Counted from the stretch's first letter, positions 1 to 9,522 are shown. The stretch: 64,000 nt of DNA from Bacteroidota bacterium (GCA_030148165.1 JASBTZ010000003.1:744001-808000); one strand, 5' to 3'. The notes: generated by a model from the sequence alone, not told the origin. Numbers and translations are program-made.

Positions 1-1542
1 ATTTGTGACTACAAGACATGCTTGATACCAACCCGGGTTTTGGTAATAATTTGAAGGATTCTGATTAGTACTTGAATTACCGTCACCGAATGTCCATTGC
101 CAAGATGTTGCACCAGGTGATAGATCAGTAAAATTGACGAGATTAGTAAGAATCGTATCATTATCCTGAGGATTAAAATTGGCTGTTGGCGGAGTACATG
201 GGTTGCAACCACCATCCACACAGTAACAGAACATCGAATCTACAAAGCCTGCATTATTAACCGTAGCAGAAACCGCATCATAGATACCATTGTTTCCAGT
301 AGCACCAGGCGAATCAATTGTTGTTATCGTTGGTGAACCAACACTAATGGTAACATCATTGCAGAAATTACTTAGAAGACTATCTGTTTTAATGAGGATG
401 ACATCGGTGCCACCTATTGACAAACTATCAGAGTAGCCAGTAATTATCATTCCACCGTCATCGGTAAATTGAAATGAGTTTCTGTATTCCATGGCGTCAT
501 CCATTGCAGTTCCAAATGTTTTAGAATAGATAACATTTCCAAATTCATCTGTTCGAATTGCAAGTACATCACGTCCACCATTTCCAAACGACATTGTATT
601 ACCTACTAACATATAATCATCGCTATTAGGTATCGTTCGAACAGTAAAATAACGCTCTTCGTTAAAACCGCCATAAACCTTTGTCCAAAGTACCACTCCA
701 TTCGTGTCAATTTTAGTCAGCATGCAATCTTTATCTCCTGCACCAAAAGATTCTGTAAAAGAAACAATAAGTACATCCAAATCATTCGTTAATGCCAGAC
801 ACTCACCGGCATCCACGTTTGATCCCCCATAAGTGTTATCCCAAATCAAGTTTCCATTAGCATCTATCTTTATAACATAAGTAGCCCGCGGACCAGGTCC
901 AAACGTTGTACTGGTACCAACAACTATAAAATTACCTCCGGGTAACTCCACTGATTCATGTAAATGGTCATTCACACTACCTCCATACACGCTATTCCAT
1001 ATCAAATTTCCGGTATTAGCATCAATTCGAAGAACCAATCCATCTGCCGAGCCTAGGTTGTCCTGATTATCTGTACCTACTGCTATAATATCTCCATTAG
1101 ACGCTATCAATAAATCACGCGTATATTCGTCATGATTTCCAGAATCGTATTTATTTTCCCACAGAACATTACCATTATTATCAATCTTAAAAATGTATAG
1201 ATCCCAACCTACAGCACCAAAACCTTCCGTAAAACCAGACACAACGAAACTAGAATCCAACGTTTCTATTATTGAAACGCTAATACCCGATTCTAAACTC
1301 GTAGTTCCATATGTCTTTTGCCATTGAACACTGCCCATGCTGTCTGTTTTAATGACAAAAATATCCTGTGAGCCAGCGCCAAATGAATTAGTATATCCCG
1401 AAATTGCATATCCTCCATCAGAAGTAACAATGACCTCGTGTCCTATTTCAGAACCTAGCCCTCCATAAGAAATCTGAAACTCTTGTGAAATTGACATTTG
1501 CGATATAACCAATACCCATAAAATCGATATAATCTTTTTCAT
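1..1542 (-). CDS. Secreted beta-propeller/PKD protein, 3' end cut by window
   Basis: This reading frame is open from the ATG at 1542 to the window edge (514 codons, no stop), so the C-terminus is missing. It starts with a typical signal peptide (MKKIISILWVLVISQMSISQ). About eight repeats of roughly 50 residues follow, each with a 'GGY..SGYTNSFGAG..D..VIKTD..G...W.KTYGG' pattern, which is the SBBP/delta-60 type of beta-propeller repeat. A PKD-like fold comes near residues 455-510 (TWQWTFGDGNSST-like: SWQWTFGDGNSSTNQNPSNY). In Bacteroidota such proteins usually end in a T9SS sorting domain, which would lie beyond the window. It is probably exported and surface bound. Its role is unknown. The gene at 51056 is built in a similar way. 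Confidence 0.8.
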   Translation of the reverse strand, partial: MKKIISILWVLVISQMSISQEFQISYGGLGSEIGHEVIVTSDGGYAISGYTNSFGAGSQDIFVIKTDSMGSVQWQKTYGTTSLESGISVSIIETLDSSFVVSGFTEGFGAVGWDLYIFKIDNNGNVLWENKYDSGNHDEYTRDLLIASNGDIIAVGTDNQDNLGSADGLVLRIDANTGNLIWNSVYGGSVNDHLHESVELPGGNFIVVGTSTTFGPGPRATYVIKIDANGNLIWDNTYGGSNVDAGECLALTNDLDVLIVSFTESFGAGDKDCMLTKIDTNGVVLWTKVYGGFNEERYFTVRTIPNSDDYMLVGNTMSFGNGGRDVLAIRTDEFGNVIYSKTFGTAMDDAMEYRNSFQFTDDGGMIITGYSDSLSIGGTDVILIKTDSLLSNFCNDVTISVGSPTITTIDSPGATGNNGIYDAVSATVNNAGFVDSMFCYCVDGGCNPCTPPTANFNPQDNDTILTNLVNFTDLSPGATSWQWTFGDGNSSTNQNPSNYYQNPGWYQACLVVTN

Positions 1543-1620
1543 AATCTAAATATTAGTAGTTTTAGGTTGGGCCACAAGGTACGTATTATTCGTTTTAATT
1601 AAAAACACGACCTTAGCTTT

Positions 1621-2103
1621 GTGAAAGCTGCAGACAATAATGGATATTTCGCAATAGGCGTCTTTCGCGGAAAGACACAGCACAACATTGGCACATTGTG
1701 GCGGACTGCCTATATTCTTGGAGCTGCATATATCTTTACAGTTGATGGACGCTACAAAAAACAATCCTCGGATGTTTTAAAAAGCTGGTCGAGAATTCCA
1801 TTATTCAATTACAAAGACTTTGATGAATTGCTTCAAAACATCCCTTATGACTGTAGATTGGTGGGTGTAGAGATCGATGAGCGATCGGAAATGCTTCATG
1901 AATTTAAACATCCGAAGCGAGCTATTTATCTGTTAGGAGCCGAGGACACGGGACTGCCTGAATTTGTAAAAGAAAAATGTCATATGTTGATTAAGTTACC
2001 GGGTAACAACTCCCTAAACGTCGGCGTAACCGGAAGCATCGTGATACATGATCGTGTTTCGAAAATCAAGACCGACTTTCCACCTCATCATAAAGATAAC
2101 TGA
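1621..2103 (+). CDS. SpoU/TrmH-family RNA 2'-O-methyltransferase
   Basis: The 160-residue protein matches the compact SpoU (SPOUT) methyltransferases, which methylate ribose 2'-OH in tRNA or rRNA using S-adenosylmethionine. The N-terminal motif GKTQHNIGTLWRTA and the C-terminal knot motifs LLGAEDTGLP and NNSLNVGVTGSIVIHDR are all present. The substrate cannot be told from sequence. The start is a GTG. A TAGCTTTG -7-like box at 1614-1621 overlaps this codon, so either the box is chance or the promoter lies elsewhere; no other in-frame start is seen before the conserved core. It is divergent from the propeller gene. Confidence 0.85.
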   Translation: MKAADNNGYFAIGVFRGKTQHNIGTLWRTAYILGAAYIFTVDGRYKKQSSDVLKSWSRIPLFNYKDFDELLQNIPYDCRLVGVEIDERSEMLHEFKHPKRAIYLLGAEDTGLPEFVKEKCHMLIKLPGNNSLNVGVTGSIVIHDRVSKIKTDFPPHHKDN

Positions 2104-2162
2104 TCTCATCGGGATTAAATCACGGTTCATCTAAAAAGCTGATTTAGAAGCTGGCAATGTTC

Positions 2163-2170
2163 TATTTTTG
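2163..2170 (+). promoter_or_regulatory. -7 promoter box of the SulP gene
   Basis: TATTTTTG matches the Bacteroidota -7 consensus TAnnTTTG and lies 27 bases before the ATG of the SulP transporter. No clean TTTG is seen at -33. Confidence 0.5.
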
Positions 2171-2196
2171 CGCGCTTGACTTTTACATGAACCTGA

Positions 2197-3783
2197 ATGA
2201 AACACGTATTCAATCTTTTTGATCTTAAACAAAAAGTAAACTATAAAAATGAAGTGCTGTCTGGATTGACTGTTGCGCTTGCATTAGTTCCGGAGGCGAT
2301 TGCATTTGCGCTGATCGCTGATCTGTCCCCACTAACAGGTTTGTACGCTGCCTTCTCAATTGGATTGATCACTTCCATTTTCGGTGGACGACCAGGAATG
2401 ATATCAGGGGCTACAGGAGCAATTGCTGTGATCTACGTTGGGATGATAACTGTCATCAAGAAGACTAATCCTGGAATTACAGTTGATGAGATATCTCAGT
2501 ATGTGTTCGCCACCGTTGTACTAGCCGGTTTTATTCAAATATTGGTAGGTTTACTGCGACTTGGGAAGTTCATTCGATTAGTTCCTCATCCGGTCATGTT
2601 TGGCTTCGTGAACGGACTGGCAATCGTGATCTTTATGGCCCAAATTGATTCATTTAAAGTGAGGGGGCAAGATGGTGTTTTAGAATGGATGACGGGCAAT
2701 GATCTGTTTGTAATGTTGGGACTCGTCCTATTAACGATGTTTATTATTTGGGGGCTTCCAAGAATTACCAAACTCGTTCCTTCATCACTCGTTGCAATCA
2801 TCGTGGTGTCTGCTATTGCTCTCGGGTTCGGCATCGAAACAAAGGCGGTCGAAGATACCTTACGAGCAGGTGAGACAATGGCCGGCGGTATACCGACATT
2901 CAGTATACCTGGAATTCCTTTTACGCTGGATACGTTCCTGCTAATACTTCCTTACGCGGTTATTGTTGCCGGAGTAGGATTGATCGAGAGCTTATTGACG
3001 CTCAACCTGATTGATGAAATTACACAAACGCGTGGAAGCGGCAACAAGGAAAGTGTCGCTCAGGGAGCCGCAAATATTGCAACTGGTTTCTTAGGTGGTA
3101 TGGGGGGATGTGCCATGATCGGGCAAAGCCTGATCAATATCTCATCCGGAGCAAGGGCACGCCTTTCAGGAATTATTGCATCACTTGGCTTGTTATCGTT
3201 TATCCTGTGGGGTGCTCCTGTCATAGAAAAGCTTCCTATGGCTGCACTTACGGGTGTTATGATCATGGTTTCAATCGGGACCTTTGAATGGGCCAGTTTA
3301 AAAGTATTTGGTAAAATGCCGAAGACTGATGTTATCGTGATGATCATCGTAACATTAATTACTGTAATCTTACACAACCTCGCCCTGGCGGTACTGGTAG
3401 GCGTCATTATCTCGGCATTAGCCTTTGCATGGGAAAACGCCATCCGCATTCGTGCCCGTAAACACATTGATGAGAACGGAACAAAACATTATGAAATCTA
3501 TGGTCCACTGTTCTTTGGATCCATTTCTGTCTTTACCGAAAAGTTTGATGTACAAAATGATCCGGATGATGTGATCATCGACTTCTCAGAAAGTAAGGTC
3601 GTTGATATGTCAGCTATCGAAGCGTTAAATTCAATTACGGACAAATATCTGAAAGCGGGTAAAAAGATCCACTTACGTCATTTAAGTCCGGATTGTCAGA
3701 AGCTCCTGAAAAACGCGGATAAATTAATCGAAGTGAACGTGCAGGAGGATCCAACATATCACGTTGTTGTAGATTCTGTTTAA
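2197..3783 (+). CDS. SulP-family anion transporter with STAS domain
   Basis: This 528-residue inner-membrane protein belongs to the SLC26/SulP family, which carries sulfate, bicarbonate or other anions. The start (EVLSGLTVALALVPEAIAFA) is the family signature, followed by ten or more hydrophobic segments up to about residue 410. The cytoplasmic tail (about 425-528) is a STAS domain (DDVIIDFSESKVVDMSAIEAL). The length is normal for the family. Residues such as GGMGGCAMIGQSLINISSGARARLSG are typical of the bicarbonate/sulfate group, but the substrate cannot be assigned. It stands alone, with its own -7 box. Confidence 0.9.
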   Translation: MKHVFNLFDLKQKVNYKNEVLSGLTVALALVPEAIAFALIADLSPLTGLYAAFSIGLITSIFGGRPGMISGATGAIAVIYVGMITVIKKTNPGITVDEISQYVFATVVLAGFIQILVGLLRLGKFIRLVPHPVMFGFVNGLAIVIFMAQIDSFKVRGQDGVLEWMTGNDLFVMLGLVLLTMFIIWGLPRITKLVPSSLVAIIVVSAIALGFGIETKAVEDTLRAGETMAGGIPTFSIPGIPFTLDTFLLILPYAVIVAGVGLIESLLTLNLIDEITQTRGSGNKESVAQGAANIATGFLGGMGGCAMIGQSLINISSGARARLSGIIASLGLLSFILWGAPVIEKLPMAALTGVMIMVSIGTFEWASLKVFGKMPKTDVIVMIIVTLITVILHNLALAVLVGVIISALAFAWENAIRIRARKHIDENGTKHYEIYGPLFFGSISVFTEKFDVQNDPDDVIIDFSESKVVDMSAIEALNSITDKYLKAGKKIHLRHLSPDCQKLLKNADKLIEVNVQEDPTYHVVVDSV

Positions 3784-3805
3784 CAATTAACTTTTTTTGT
3801 TAAAC
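3778..3805. repeat. 9-bp inverted repeat at end of SulP gene
   Basis: GTTTAACAA (3778-3786) and TTGTTAAAC (3797-3805) are perfect inverted copies separated by 10 bases. The left arm includes the SulP stop codon and the right arm lies about where the -33 box of the next promoter should be. It could be a weak terminator or an operator. The stem is AT-rich, so a terminator role is uncertain. Confidence 0.4.
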
Positions 3806-3822
3806 ATTTATTATTTATCTAG

Positions 3823-3830
3823 TATATTTG
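3823..3830 (+). promoter_or_regulatory. -7 promoter box of the TonB-dependent receptor
   Basis: TATATTTG fits TAnnTTTG. A TTTG at 3796-3799 may be the -33 box, with a spacing of 23, slightly long. The expected start site is near 3837, so translation from the ATG at 3894 fits. Confidence 0.5.
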
Positions 3831-3893
3831 CCGTTGATATAATATTTGAAATTGAATTTTTGAGTTAATATACATTTGGCGTCAGTTAAGCAT

Positions 3894-6215
3894 ATGAAGC
3901 ACTTTATTCTATTCTTGTCAATTCTAGTAAGCTCGATTTCTTTCGGACAGAACTATACCATTAGTGGGTCGATAAAAGACTCCACAAACGGAGAGGATGT
4001 CTTTGGTGCTACTGTACGCGTGAAAGAGCTTAGTAATGTCGGTGCCGTAGCTAATGCTTATGGTTTCTATTCATTAACCCTGGAAGCAGGTACTTACACC
4101 TTGTTATTTCGTGCAACAGGTTATGAATCTAAAGAAATTAATATTGAGCTTGTTAACGATATCAAACTTGATGTCGAGTTAAATATTCCACAAGAGATTC
4201 AGGAGATCAAGGAGGTTAAGGTTTCCGCTGTAAAAGAGAATGACAATATCACTTCTTCCGGAATGAATGTCACGAAGTTTGATCCGAAGGACATCGAAAC
4301 CATTCCAGTCCTGTTTGGAGAGAAAGACATTATGAAAACCCTCCAACTAACCCCGGGAGTTAAGGGAGCAGGAGAAGGAAATGCCGGTTTCTTTGTACGA
4401 GGGGGCGGTGCAGATCAAAACCTCATATTACTGGATGAAGCTCCGGTGTATAATGCCTCTCACCTACTTGGGTTCTTCTCCGTTTTTAATTCAGATGCGA
4501 TCAAAGATGTATCACTTTACAAGTCGGGGATCCCCGCTATGTATGGTGGTAGAGCCTCTTCCGTTATGGATGTTAAAATGCGGGATGGAAACAACAAGCA
4601 CTTTGACATGTCGGGAGGTATTGGTTTAATCTCTTCCAGACTTACTTTAGAAGCGCCTATCGTTAAAGACAAGTCATCCTTTATCATATCTGGTAGAAGA
4701 AGTTATGCTGATCTGTTCCTGAAACTGTCAAATGATGAAACCGTAAAAAGCACTTCCCTGTTTTTCTATGACCTGAATGCGAAAGCGAATTATCGCATCA
4801 ATGATAAGAACCGTGTATTTCTTTCCGGATATTTTGGAAGAGACAAATTCGGACTGGGGGACATCTTTGGATTTAACTGGGGAAATGCAACTGGTACACT
4901 GCGATGGAATCACCTCTATAATCAGAAGCTATTTTCCAATACTTCAGTCATCTTCAGCAACTTCGATTATGAATTCAACATTGGCACAGGGGACGAAGGT
5001 TTCGGTGTAAAATCGAGTATACAGGATTGGAATATCAAGCATGATTATTCCTATTATATCAACTCCAAAAACACCATGCGATTTGGCCTCAATGCGATTC
5101 ATCACACCTTTAAACCAGGGGCACTAACGGGCGAAAATGACGCATTCAACGAGATCGTTCTAGACCCGAGATATGCTGTTGAAATGGGCGTATACGTTCA
5201 AAATGAACAGAAGCTGGGGACACGTTTCAATATCATGTATGGAATCAGATATTCCGGATTCAATCTAATGGGAGATGGCAAAGTGTACAATTTCGATGAT
5301 AACGGAAATCTTCTCGATGTAACAGATTATGACAGCTGGGAATCCATCAAATATCATCAGGGTCTGGAGCCACGTTTGTCGGCTTCTTATATTCTGACCG
5401 AAAACAATTCGATTAAGATGGGATACAATCGCAACTTCCAATTCATCCATCAGCTCTCAAACTCAACGACAAGTAGCCCAACGGATATTTGGGTGCCAAG
5501 CTCGAACATTGTCAAACCACAGATTGCAGATCAGATTGCCATGGGTTACTATCACAATCTGAAGAAGAATACGTATCTATTGTCGACAGAGATTTATTAC
5601 AAGGATATGCAAAACCAGATCGACTATAGAAATGGTGCGGAAACCGTTTTAAACGATGAAGTCGAAGGTGACCTGGTCTTTGGTCGTGGCATAGCATATG
5701 GTGTTGAATTCCAGCTTCAAAAAAAGAAAGGAAAGTTTACCGGTTGGTTGAGTTATACACTATCTCGCTCATTGCGCCAGTTTGACGATATCAATGAAGG
5801 GGAAATTTTCTCAGCTCGTCAGGATCGAATACACGATATCGCTCTTGTGTTGATGTATAAAGTGAATGAAAAAATTGCACTAAGTTCTTCCTGGGTATAT
5901 TACACAGGAGATGCTGTCACCTTTCCTTCAGGAAAATATGAGATCAATGGAACATTTGTCCCGTACTACACGGAGCGAAATGGATATCGCATGCCGGATT
6001 ATCACCGATTGGATCTGGGATTTACATGGTACATGAAAGATTCGAAACATTTCAAACAAAACCTGAATGTATCTGTCTACAATGCGTACAATCGTGAAAA
6101 TGCTTTTACAATAACATTTGAAGAAGATCCCGATGATCCAAGCAAAACGCAGGCTGTACAAACGACCTTATTCAAGATCATACCGGCCATCACGTATAAT
6201 TTTCAATTGAAATAA
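3894..6215 (+). CDS. TonB-dependent receptor with carboxypeptidase-like N-domain
   Basis: The 773-residue protein starts with signal peptide MKHFILFLSILVSSISFGQ. A carboxypeptidase-D regulatory-like domain follows (about 22-105, GSIKDSTNGEDVFGATV), then a plug domain (about 120-235, with MKTLQLTPGV and GFFVRGGGADQNLILLDEAPVY) and an outer-membrane beta-barrel to the aromatic C-terminus (AITYNFQLK). Such receptors import large substrates through the outer membrane using TonB energy. I chose the ATG at 3894 over an upstream in-frame TTG (3876) because the signal peptide begins there. The DUF4249 gene starts one base after its stop, forming the usual two-gene unit. The substrate is unknown. Confidence 0.9.
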   Translation: MKHFILFLSILVSSISFGQNYTISGSIKDSTNGEDVFGATVRVKELSNVGAVANAYGFYSLTLEAGTYTLLFRATGYESKEINIELVNDIKLDVELNIPQEIQEIKEVKVSAVKENDNITSSGMNVTKFDPKDIETIPVLFGEKDIMKTLQLTPGVKGAGEGNAGFFVRGGGADQNLILLDEAPVYNASHLLGFFSVFNSDAIKDVSLYKSGIPAMYGGRASSVMDVKMRDGNNKHFDMSGGIGLISSRLTLEAPIVKDKSSFIISGRRSYADLFLKLSNDETVKSTSLFFYDLNAKANYRINDKNRVFLSGYFGRDKFGLGDIFGFNWGNATGTLRWNHLYNQKLFSNTSVIFSNFDYEFNIGTGDEGFGVKSSIQDWNIKHDYSYYINSKNTMRFGLNAIHHTFKPGALTGENDAFNEIVLDPRYAVEMGVYVQNEQKLGTRFNIMYGIRYSGFNLMGDGKVYNFDDNGNLLDVTDYDSWESIKYHQGLEPRLSASYILTENNSIKMGYNRNFQFIHQLSNSTTSSPTDIWVPSSNIVKPQIADQIAMGYYHNLKKNTYLLSTEIYYKDMQNQIDYRNGAETVLNDEVEGDLVFGRGIAYGVEFQLQKKKGKFTGWLSYTLSRSLRQFDDINEGEIFSARQDRIHDIALVLMYKVNEKIALSSSWVYYTGDAVTFPSGKYEINGTFVPYYTERNGYRMPDYHRLDLGFTWYMKDSKHFKQNLNVSVYNAYNRENAFTITFEEDPDDPSKTQAVQTTLFKIIPAITYNFQLK

Positions 6216-6216
6216 G

Positions 6217-7005
6217 ATGAAGAACGTACTTTACATAGCGATATCAACAATGATTATTCTTTCTTGTCAGAAAGTCATTGATGTTGATTTGAACGAAGCC
6301 AATCCAAATGTGGTGATCGAAGCGAATTATACGGCAGAGGACAGTACCGTTCGTGTTCGGATAACGATGACTTCGAGTTATTTTAATTCCGAGCCTTCAC
6401 CTGAAGTGAACGATGCTGTGGTCACTATTACTGATCAACTAGGTAACAGTCAATCCGTGCCATTCATAGCCAACGGTTATTATGAACTACCTTTCTATGT
6501 ACCCGTTTACAACTCGAACTATACCTTATCAGTTGTTGCTGACGGGAAGACCTTCTCAGCGATAAGCTTTATGCCTTCTCCGGTGCAACTGCTGGATATT
6601 ACCTATGATTCAATTGCTGGATTCTTTGGGAGTGAAGGCGGATATGTTCCGTACATGCGATTCAACGATCCGTTAGACACGATAAACTACTACTCAGCTG
6701 TTCTCTCCAAGAATGGCGACGTTTGGGATGGATTAACACAGATTTTCACACAGGATGATCGTCTTACAGATGGCAACTTTATTGAAAGACCATTATTCGG
6801 TCAGGAATGGTATCAAATGGGGGACACGATCGGCATGGAGCTTCGCTCCATCGATGAGATTAATTACCGATATATTGATGAAATTCAGTCAATCGCGGGA
6901 ACACAGTCGGGAGCTCCGGCGAACCCAACAACCAATTGGAGTAATGACGCACTTGGGTATTTCAGTGCTTATAGTAATAGCAGGAAGACGGTAGTGATTC
7001 AATAG
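6217..7005 (+). CDS. DUF4249 lipoprotein, partner of the TonB-dependent receptor
   Basis: This 262-residue protein has a lipoprotein signal (IISTMIILSC-like: ISTMIILSCQK), so it is probably anchored to the outer membrane by Cys17. The sequence after it (VIDVDLNEANPNVVIEANYT) is the standard opening of DUF4249 proteins, and the C-terminus (LGYFSAYSNSRKTVVI) is the standard ending. Members lie directly after TonB-dependent receptors, as here. They are thought to help substrate capture in a SusD-like role, but this is not proven. The length is a little short compared with many members (270-400 residues) with no sign of a frameshift. Confidence 0.8.
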   Translation: MKNVLYIAISTMIILSCQKVIDVDLNEANPNVVIEANYTAEDSTVRVRITMTSSYFNSEPSPEVNDAVVTITDQLGNSQSVPFIANGYYELPFYVPVYNSNYTLSVVADGKTFSAISFMPSPVQLLDITYDSIAGFFGSEGGYVPYMRFNDPLDTINYYSAVLSKNGDVWDGLTQIFTQDDRLTDGNFIERPLFGQEWYQMGDTIGMELRSIDEINYRYIDEIQSIAGTQSGAPANPTTNWSNDALGYFSAYSNSRKTVVIQ

Positions 7006-7037
7006 ATTTTTAAGCAAAAATAGCAGGAAATATTAAT

Positions 7038-8048
7038 CTAAGGAATTTCTCTTCTTTGAAGTCTATAACCAAATCTTAACCCGAATACTTGATATGGGTA
7101 CGCCCCTTCTGGAGGGTAATCTTCCGATTTCTCAAGATAATAGATTGGGTTCGTTCGAATGGCAAAAGTAAATCCAGGTTCGATAAAATACTTCTGGATG
7201 TTAAAACGAAAGGAAACATCGATGCCTACATTAAAATTGTTGACTGAAACATTGTACATATTGAATGATTCAAATGATTCAGTGACATTCTCATACTTTA
7301 CTGGTTCAGGAGTATAATATACCCCCTTCTGCGTCTCAATTTGATGGTGGTTATACTCCTTCTCATATATTGTGAAATCCCATTGAAAGAAGGGTCCGAA
7401 AAGAATATTTGCTTTTTTCTCTCCCAATGCTAATATATTATAGGCCATTTTGAGTCCAATTATAGAGAACTTGACATCGGCACTATATTGCCCATTTGTT
7501 TGAGAAAGCTGATCAGCCCAAAGGAATTGTCGAGTTGTCGTTGATAAGTGCTTCGGTAAATAAATAAAATCCAATTTAAAGACATTATGCCGTCTACGCG
7601 ATTCAGCTCCAATTTTAATAATTGAACTCCAATATAGATCACGATAATTTGACTTAAACATTCTTCCAAATTCCGGTGTATAATACTCAAAGCCCATCAT
7701 CTGATTGAATTGTATCGAAATTGAAGTTTCGTATATACCCGATTTAACAAGTTCTTTGATGGAGTCTATTGGGTCCCTGAAGATACGAATCTGCGATCTG
7801 AGATTTGAGGCATATTTTATTTCCTTCAGATCATTTCTTTTTAAGATTTGTGTTTCACTTTGTGAAGACGGACATAATCTGAAAAGAACTTTGGACGTGG
7901 TTTGCTTTACGATCTTAACACTTAGAACTCTACCATCCTTTAATATCAGCGTATCACATTCATAGTTTCTCTCATTTGAATTCAAATCCTGCTGAGCATG
8001 ATTAATGAACGTAACGAATGATAGCAGTATTATGAGTAATATTTTCAC
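7038..8048 (-). CDS. Exported protein of unknown function, likely beta-barrel
   Basis: I do not recognise the family. The 336-residue protein starts with a signal peptide (MKILLIILLSFVTFINHAQQ). A segment at about 29-75 (CDTLILKDGRVLSVKIVKQ) resembles the short 'D.I.l.nG..i...V' beta-rich module common before barrel domains in Bacteroidota. The rest has alternating aromatic and polar residues and ends in FGLRFGYRLQRREIP, which suggests an outer-membrane beta-barrel. It is convergent with the DUF4249 gene and stands alone, about 55 bases after the DciA/RecF pair on the same strand. Confidence 0.65.
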   Translation of the reverse strand: MKILLIILLSFVTFINHAQQDLNSNERNYECDTLILKDGRVLSVKIVKQTTSKVLFRLCPSSQSETQILKRNDLKEIKYASNLRSQIRIFRDPIDSIKELVKSGIYETSISIQFNQMMGFEYYTPEFGRMFKSNYRDLYWSSIIKIGAESRRRHNVFKLDFIYLPKHLSTTTRQFLWADQLSQTNGQYSADVKFSIIGLKMAYNILALGEKKANILFGPFFQWDFTIYEKEYNHHQIETQKGVYYTPEPVKYENVTESFESFNMYNVSVNNFNVGIDVSFRFNIQKYFIEPGFTFAIRTNPIYYLEKSEDYPPEGAYPYQVFGLRFGYRLQRREIP

Positions 8049-8102
8049 CTAAGGAGTTAACGTAAAAGCTTATCTATCAGTTGGCTAACTCGATCTTATA
8101 AG

Positions 8103-8414
8103 TCACCCAAACCAAACATCATTTATCAACTCGCATTCAGCGAACTCGTTGATGCGTTGTATAATGATCGTTTTACCGTGTTGAAGCTCGTCGCGCATGA
8201 CGGATGAGTCCATTTTTAAGATCAATTTCTTGTTTCGGATCTTGATTTCAGAAGTTCTTGCCGCAACAGCGGTACCCATGAGCTCGGGCCAGGCATTAAC
8301 GACCTCCACTTCTTTCATCTTGGTGTCAAGACCGTAAGCCTTCAACCATTTTTCGAGAACATCCTTTAAAGGTGCCTCATTCGATGTTCGTTTATTGTCG
8401 TTATACTTCTTCAC
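8103..8414 (-). CDS. DUF721 protein, DciA-like helicase loader candidate
   Basis: The 103-residue protein matches DUF721, now known as the DciA family, which loads the replicative helicase DnaB in bacteria without DnaC or DnaI. Seen here: the conserved core with VVNAWPELMGTAVAARTSEI followed by a K-rich beta strand (KIRNKKLILKMDSSVMRDEL). It starts inside the end of recF with a 14-base overlap, so the two are probably translated together. The recF-DUF721 order is common in Bacteroidota. No unusual residues were noticed. Confidence 0.75.
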   Translation of the reverse strand: MKKYNDNKRTSNEAPLKDVLEKWLKAYGLDTKMKEVEVVNAWPELMGTAVAARTSEIKIRNKKLILKMDSSVMRDELQHGKTIIIQRINEFAECELINDVWFG

Positions 8415-9522
8415 TGATCGTCATTTCTTTCGTTTGTCCCTCCTCTACCCTGAAAATACGCGCATCCAGATTATTCTCTTGCAAGATGGTCTCTACTCGA
8501 TTCAAGTCGGTATCTGTTATCATCACCTGCCCGAAAAACTGATCCGCCACCAGTTTGATCAAACGCTCAACACGATGGTGGTCGAGTTTATCGAAAATGT
8601 CGTCCAGCAAGAGAACCGGTCTCACATTCAGGTGATTCTTCAACCATTCATACTGCGCTAGCTTCAAGGCTATTAAAAAGGACTTCTGCTGTCCCTGTGA
8701 CCCAAACTTCTTCACCGGATGTTCTTTGATCTCAAACAACAGATCATCGCGATGAATCCCCGCATTCGAATAGCGCGTCATTGCATCTTTGCGTTCATAC
8801 TGCTCTAAAAGCTCGGAAAAGGATGATTCATTCAGCTGTGAACGATACACGAGATGAACATCTTCTGAATCGAATCCAATGCTGTTGTAATGTCGCTGAA
8901 AAACCGGAATAAACTCCTCTACAAACAATTTTCTTTTCTCGTAGATCTTCTCACCCGCAGCTATCAACTGGGTGTTCCATACATCAATCGATTCACGATC
9001 AAACAGCTGATGCTCAGCCATGTTCTTGAGTAAAGCATTACGCTGAGCCAGTATCTTACCATATCGCTGGATCAGATCAAGGTAATTGCGATCGAACTGC
9101 GAAATAATTCCATCCATCCATTTGCGGCGAAGCTCACTTCCTTCAGAGATCAAATCGCGGTCGTAAGGCGATATCATCACAGATGGAAACTGACCGATGT
9201 GATCCGCCAGCTTTTCGTATTCTTTCTTGTTTCGTTTAAAAATCTTCTTGGCTCCCTGCTTCACTGCACAGTGAATATGAACTTCCTGTTCGTCTTTATT
9301 CCAGGTTCCCTGGATCACAAAAAAGGGAGTGTCAAATCGAATATTTTGGCGATCCACCGGGTTCATATACGACTTACAAATGCTCAGATAGTGAACAGCA
9401 TCCAGCAAATTCGTCTTGCCGGCACCATTTCTACCTACAAAGCAATTGATCCCGGCCGAGAGCCCGATCTCTGAATCCTCGTAATTCTTGAAATTTATGA
9501 GATGTAAGTTTTGCAGATGCAT
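8401..9522 (-). CDS. recF: RecF DNA repair ATPase
   Basis: This 373-residue SMC-like ATPase loads RecA at single-strand gaps with RecO and RecR. Visible motifs are the N-terminal LHLINFKNYEDSEI, Walker A GRNGAGKT (residues 30-37), the signature FGSQGQQKSF, Walker B VLLLDDIFDKLD and a final ITDTD segment. The length is normal (about 360-370). It overlaps the DUF721 gene at its 3' end and is divergent from the TPR-ribH-phosphomutase operon, sharing about 98 bases of intergenic DNA. Confidence 0.95.
   Translation of the reverse strand: MHLQNLHLINFKNYEDSEIGLSAGINCFVGRNGAGKTNLLDAVHYLSICKSYMNPVDRQNIRFDTPFFVIQGTWNKDEQEVHIHCAVKQGAKKIFKRNKKEYEKLADHIGQFPSVMISPYDRDLISEGSELRRKWMDGIISQFDRNYLDLIQRYGKILAQRNALLKNMAEHQLFDRESIDVWNTQLIAAGEKIYEKRKLFVEEFIPVFQRHYNSIGFDSEDVHLVYRSQLNESSFSELLEQYERKDAMTRYSNAGIHRDDLLFEIKEHPVKKFGSQGQQKSFLIALKLAQYEWLKNHLNVRPVLLLDDIFDKLDHHRVERLIKLVADQFFGQVMITDTDLNRVETILQENNLDARIFRVEEGQTKEMTISEEV

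Noticed and set aside
3060-3467. 135-codon open frame on the minus strand
   Set aside because: It lies inside the SulP gene and has an unusual composition. It is an antisense shadow of the transporter.
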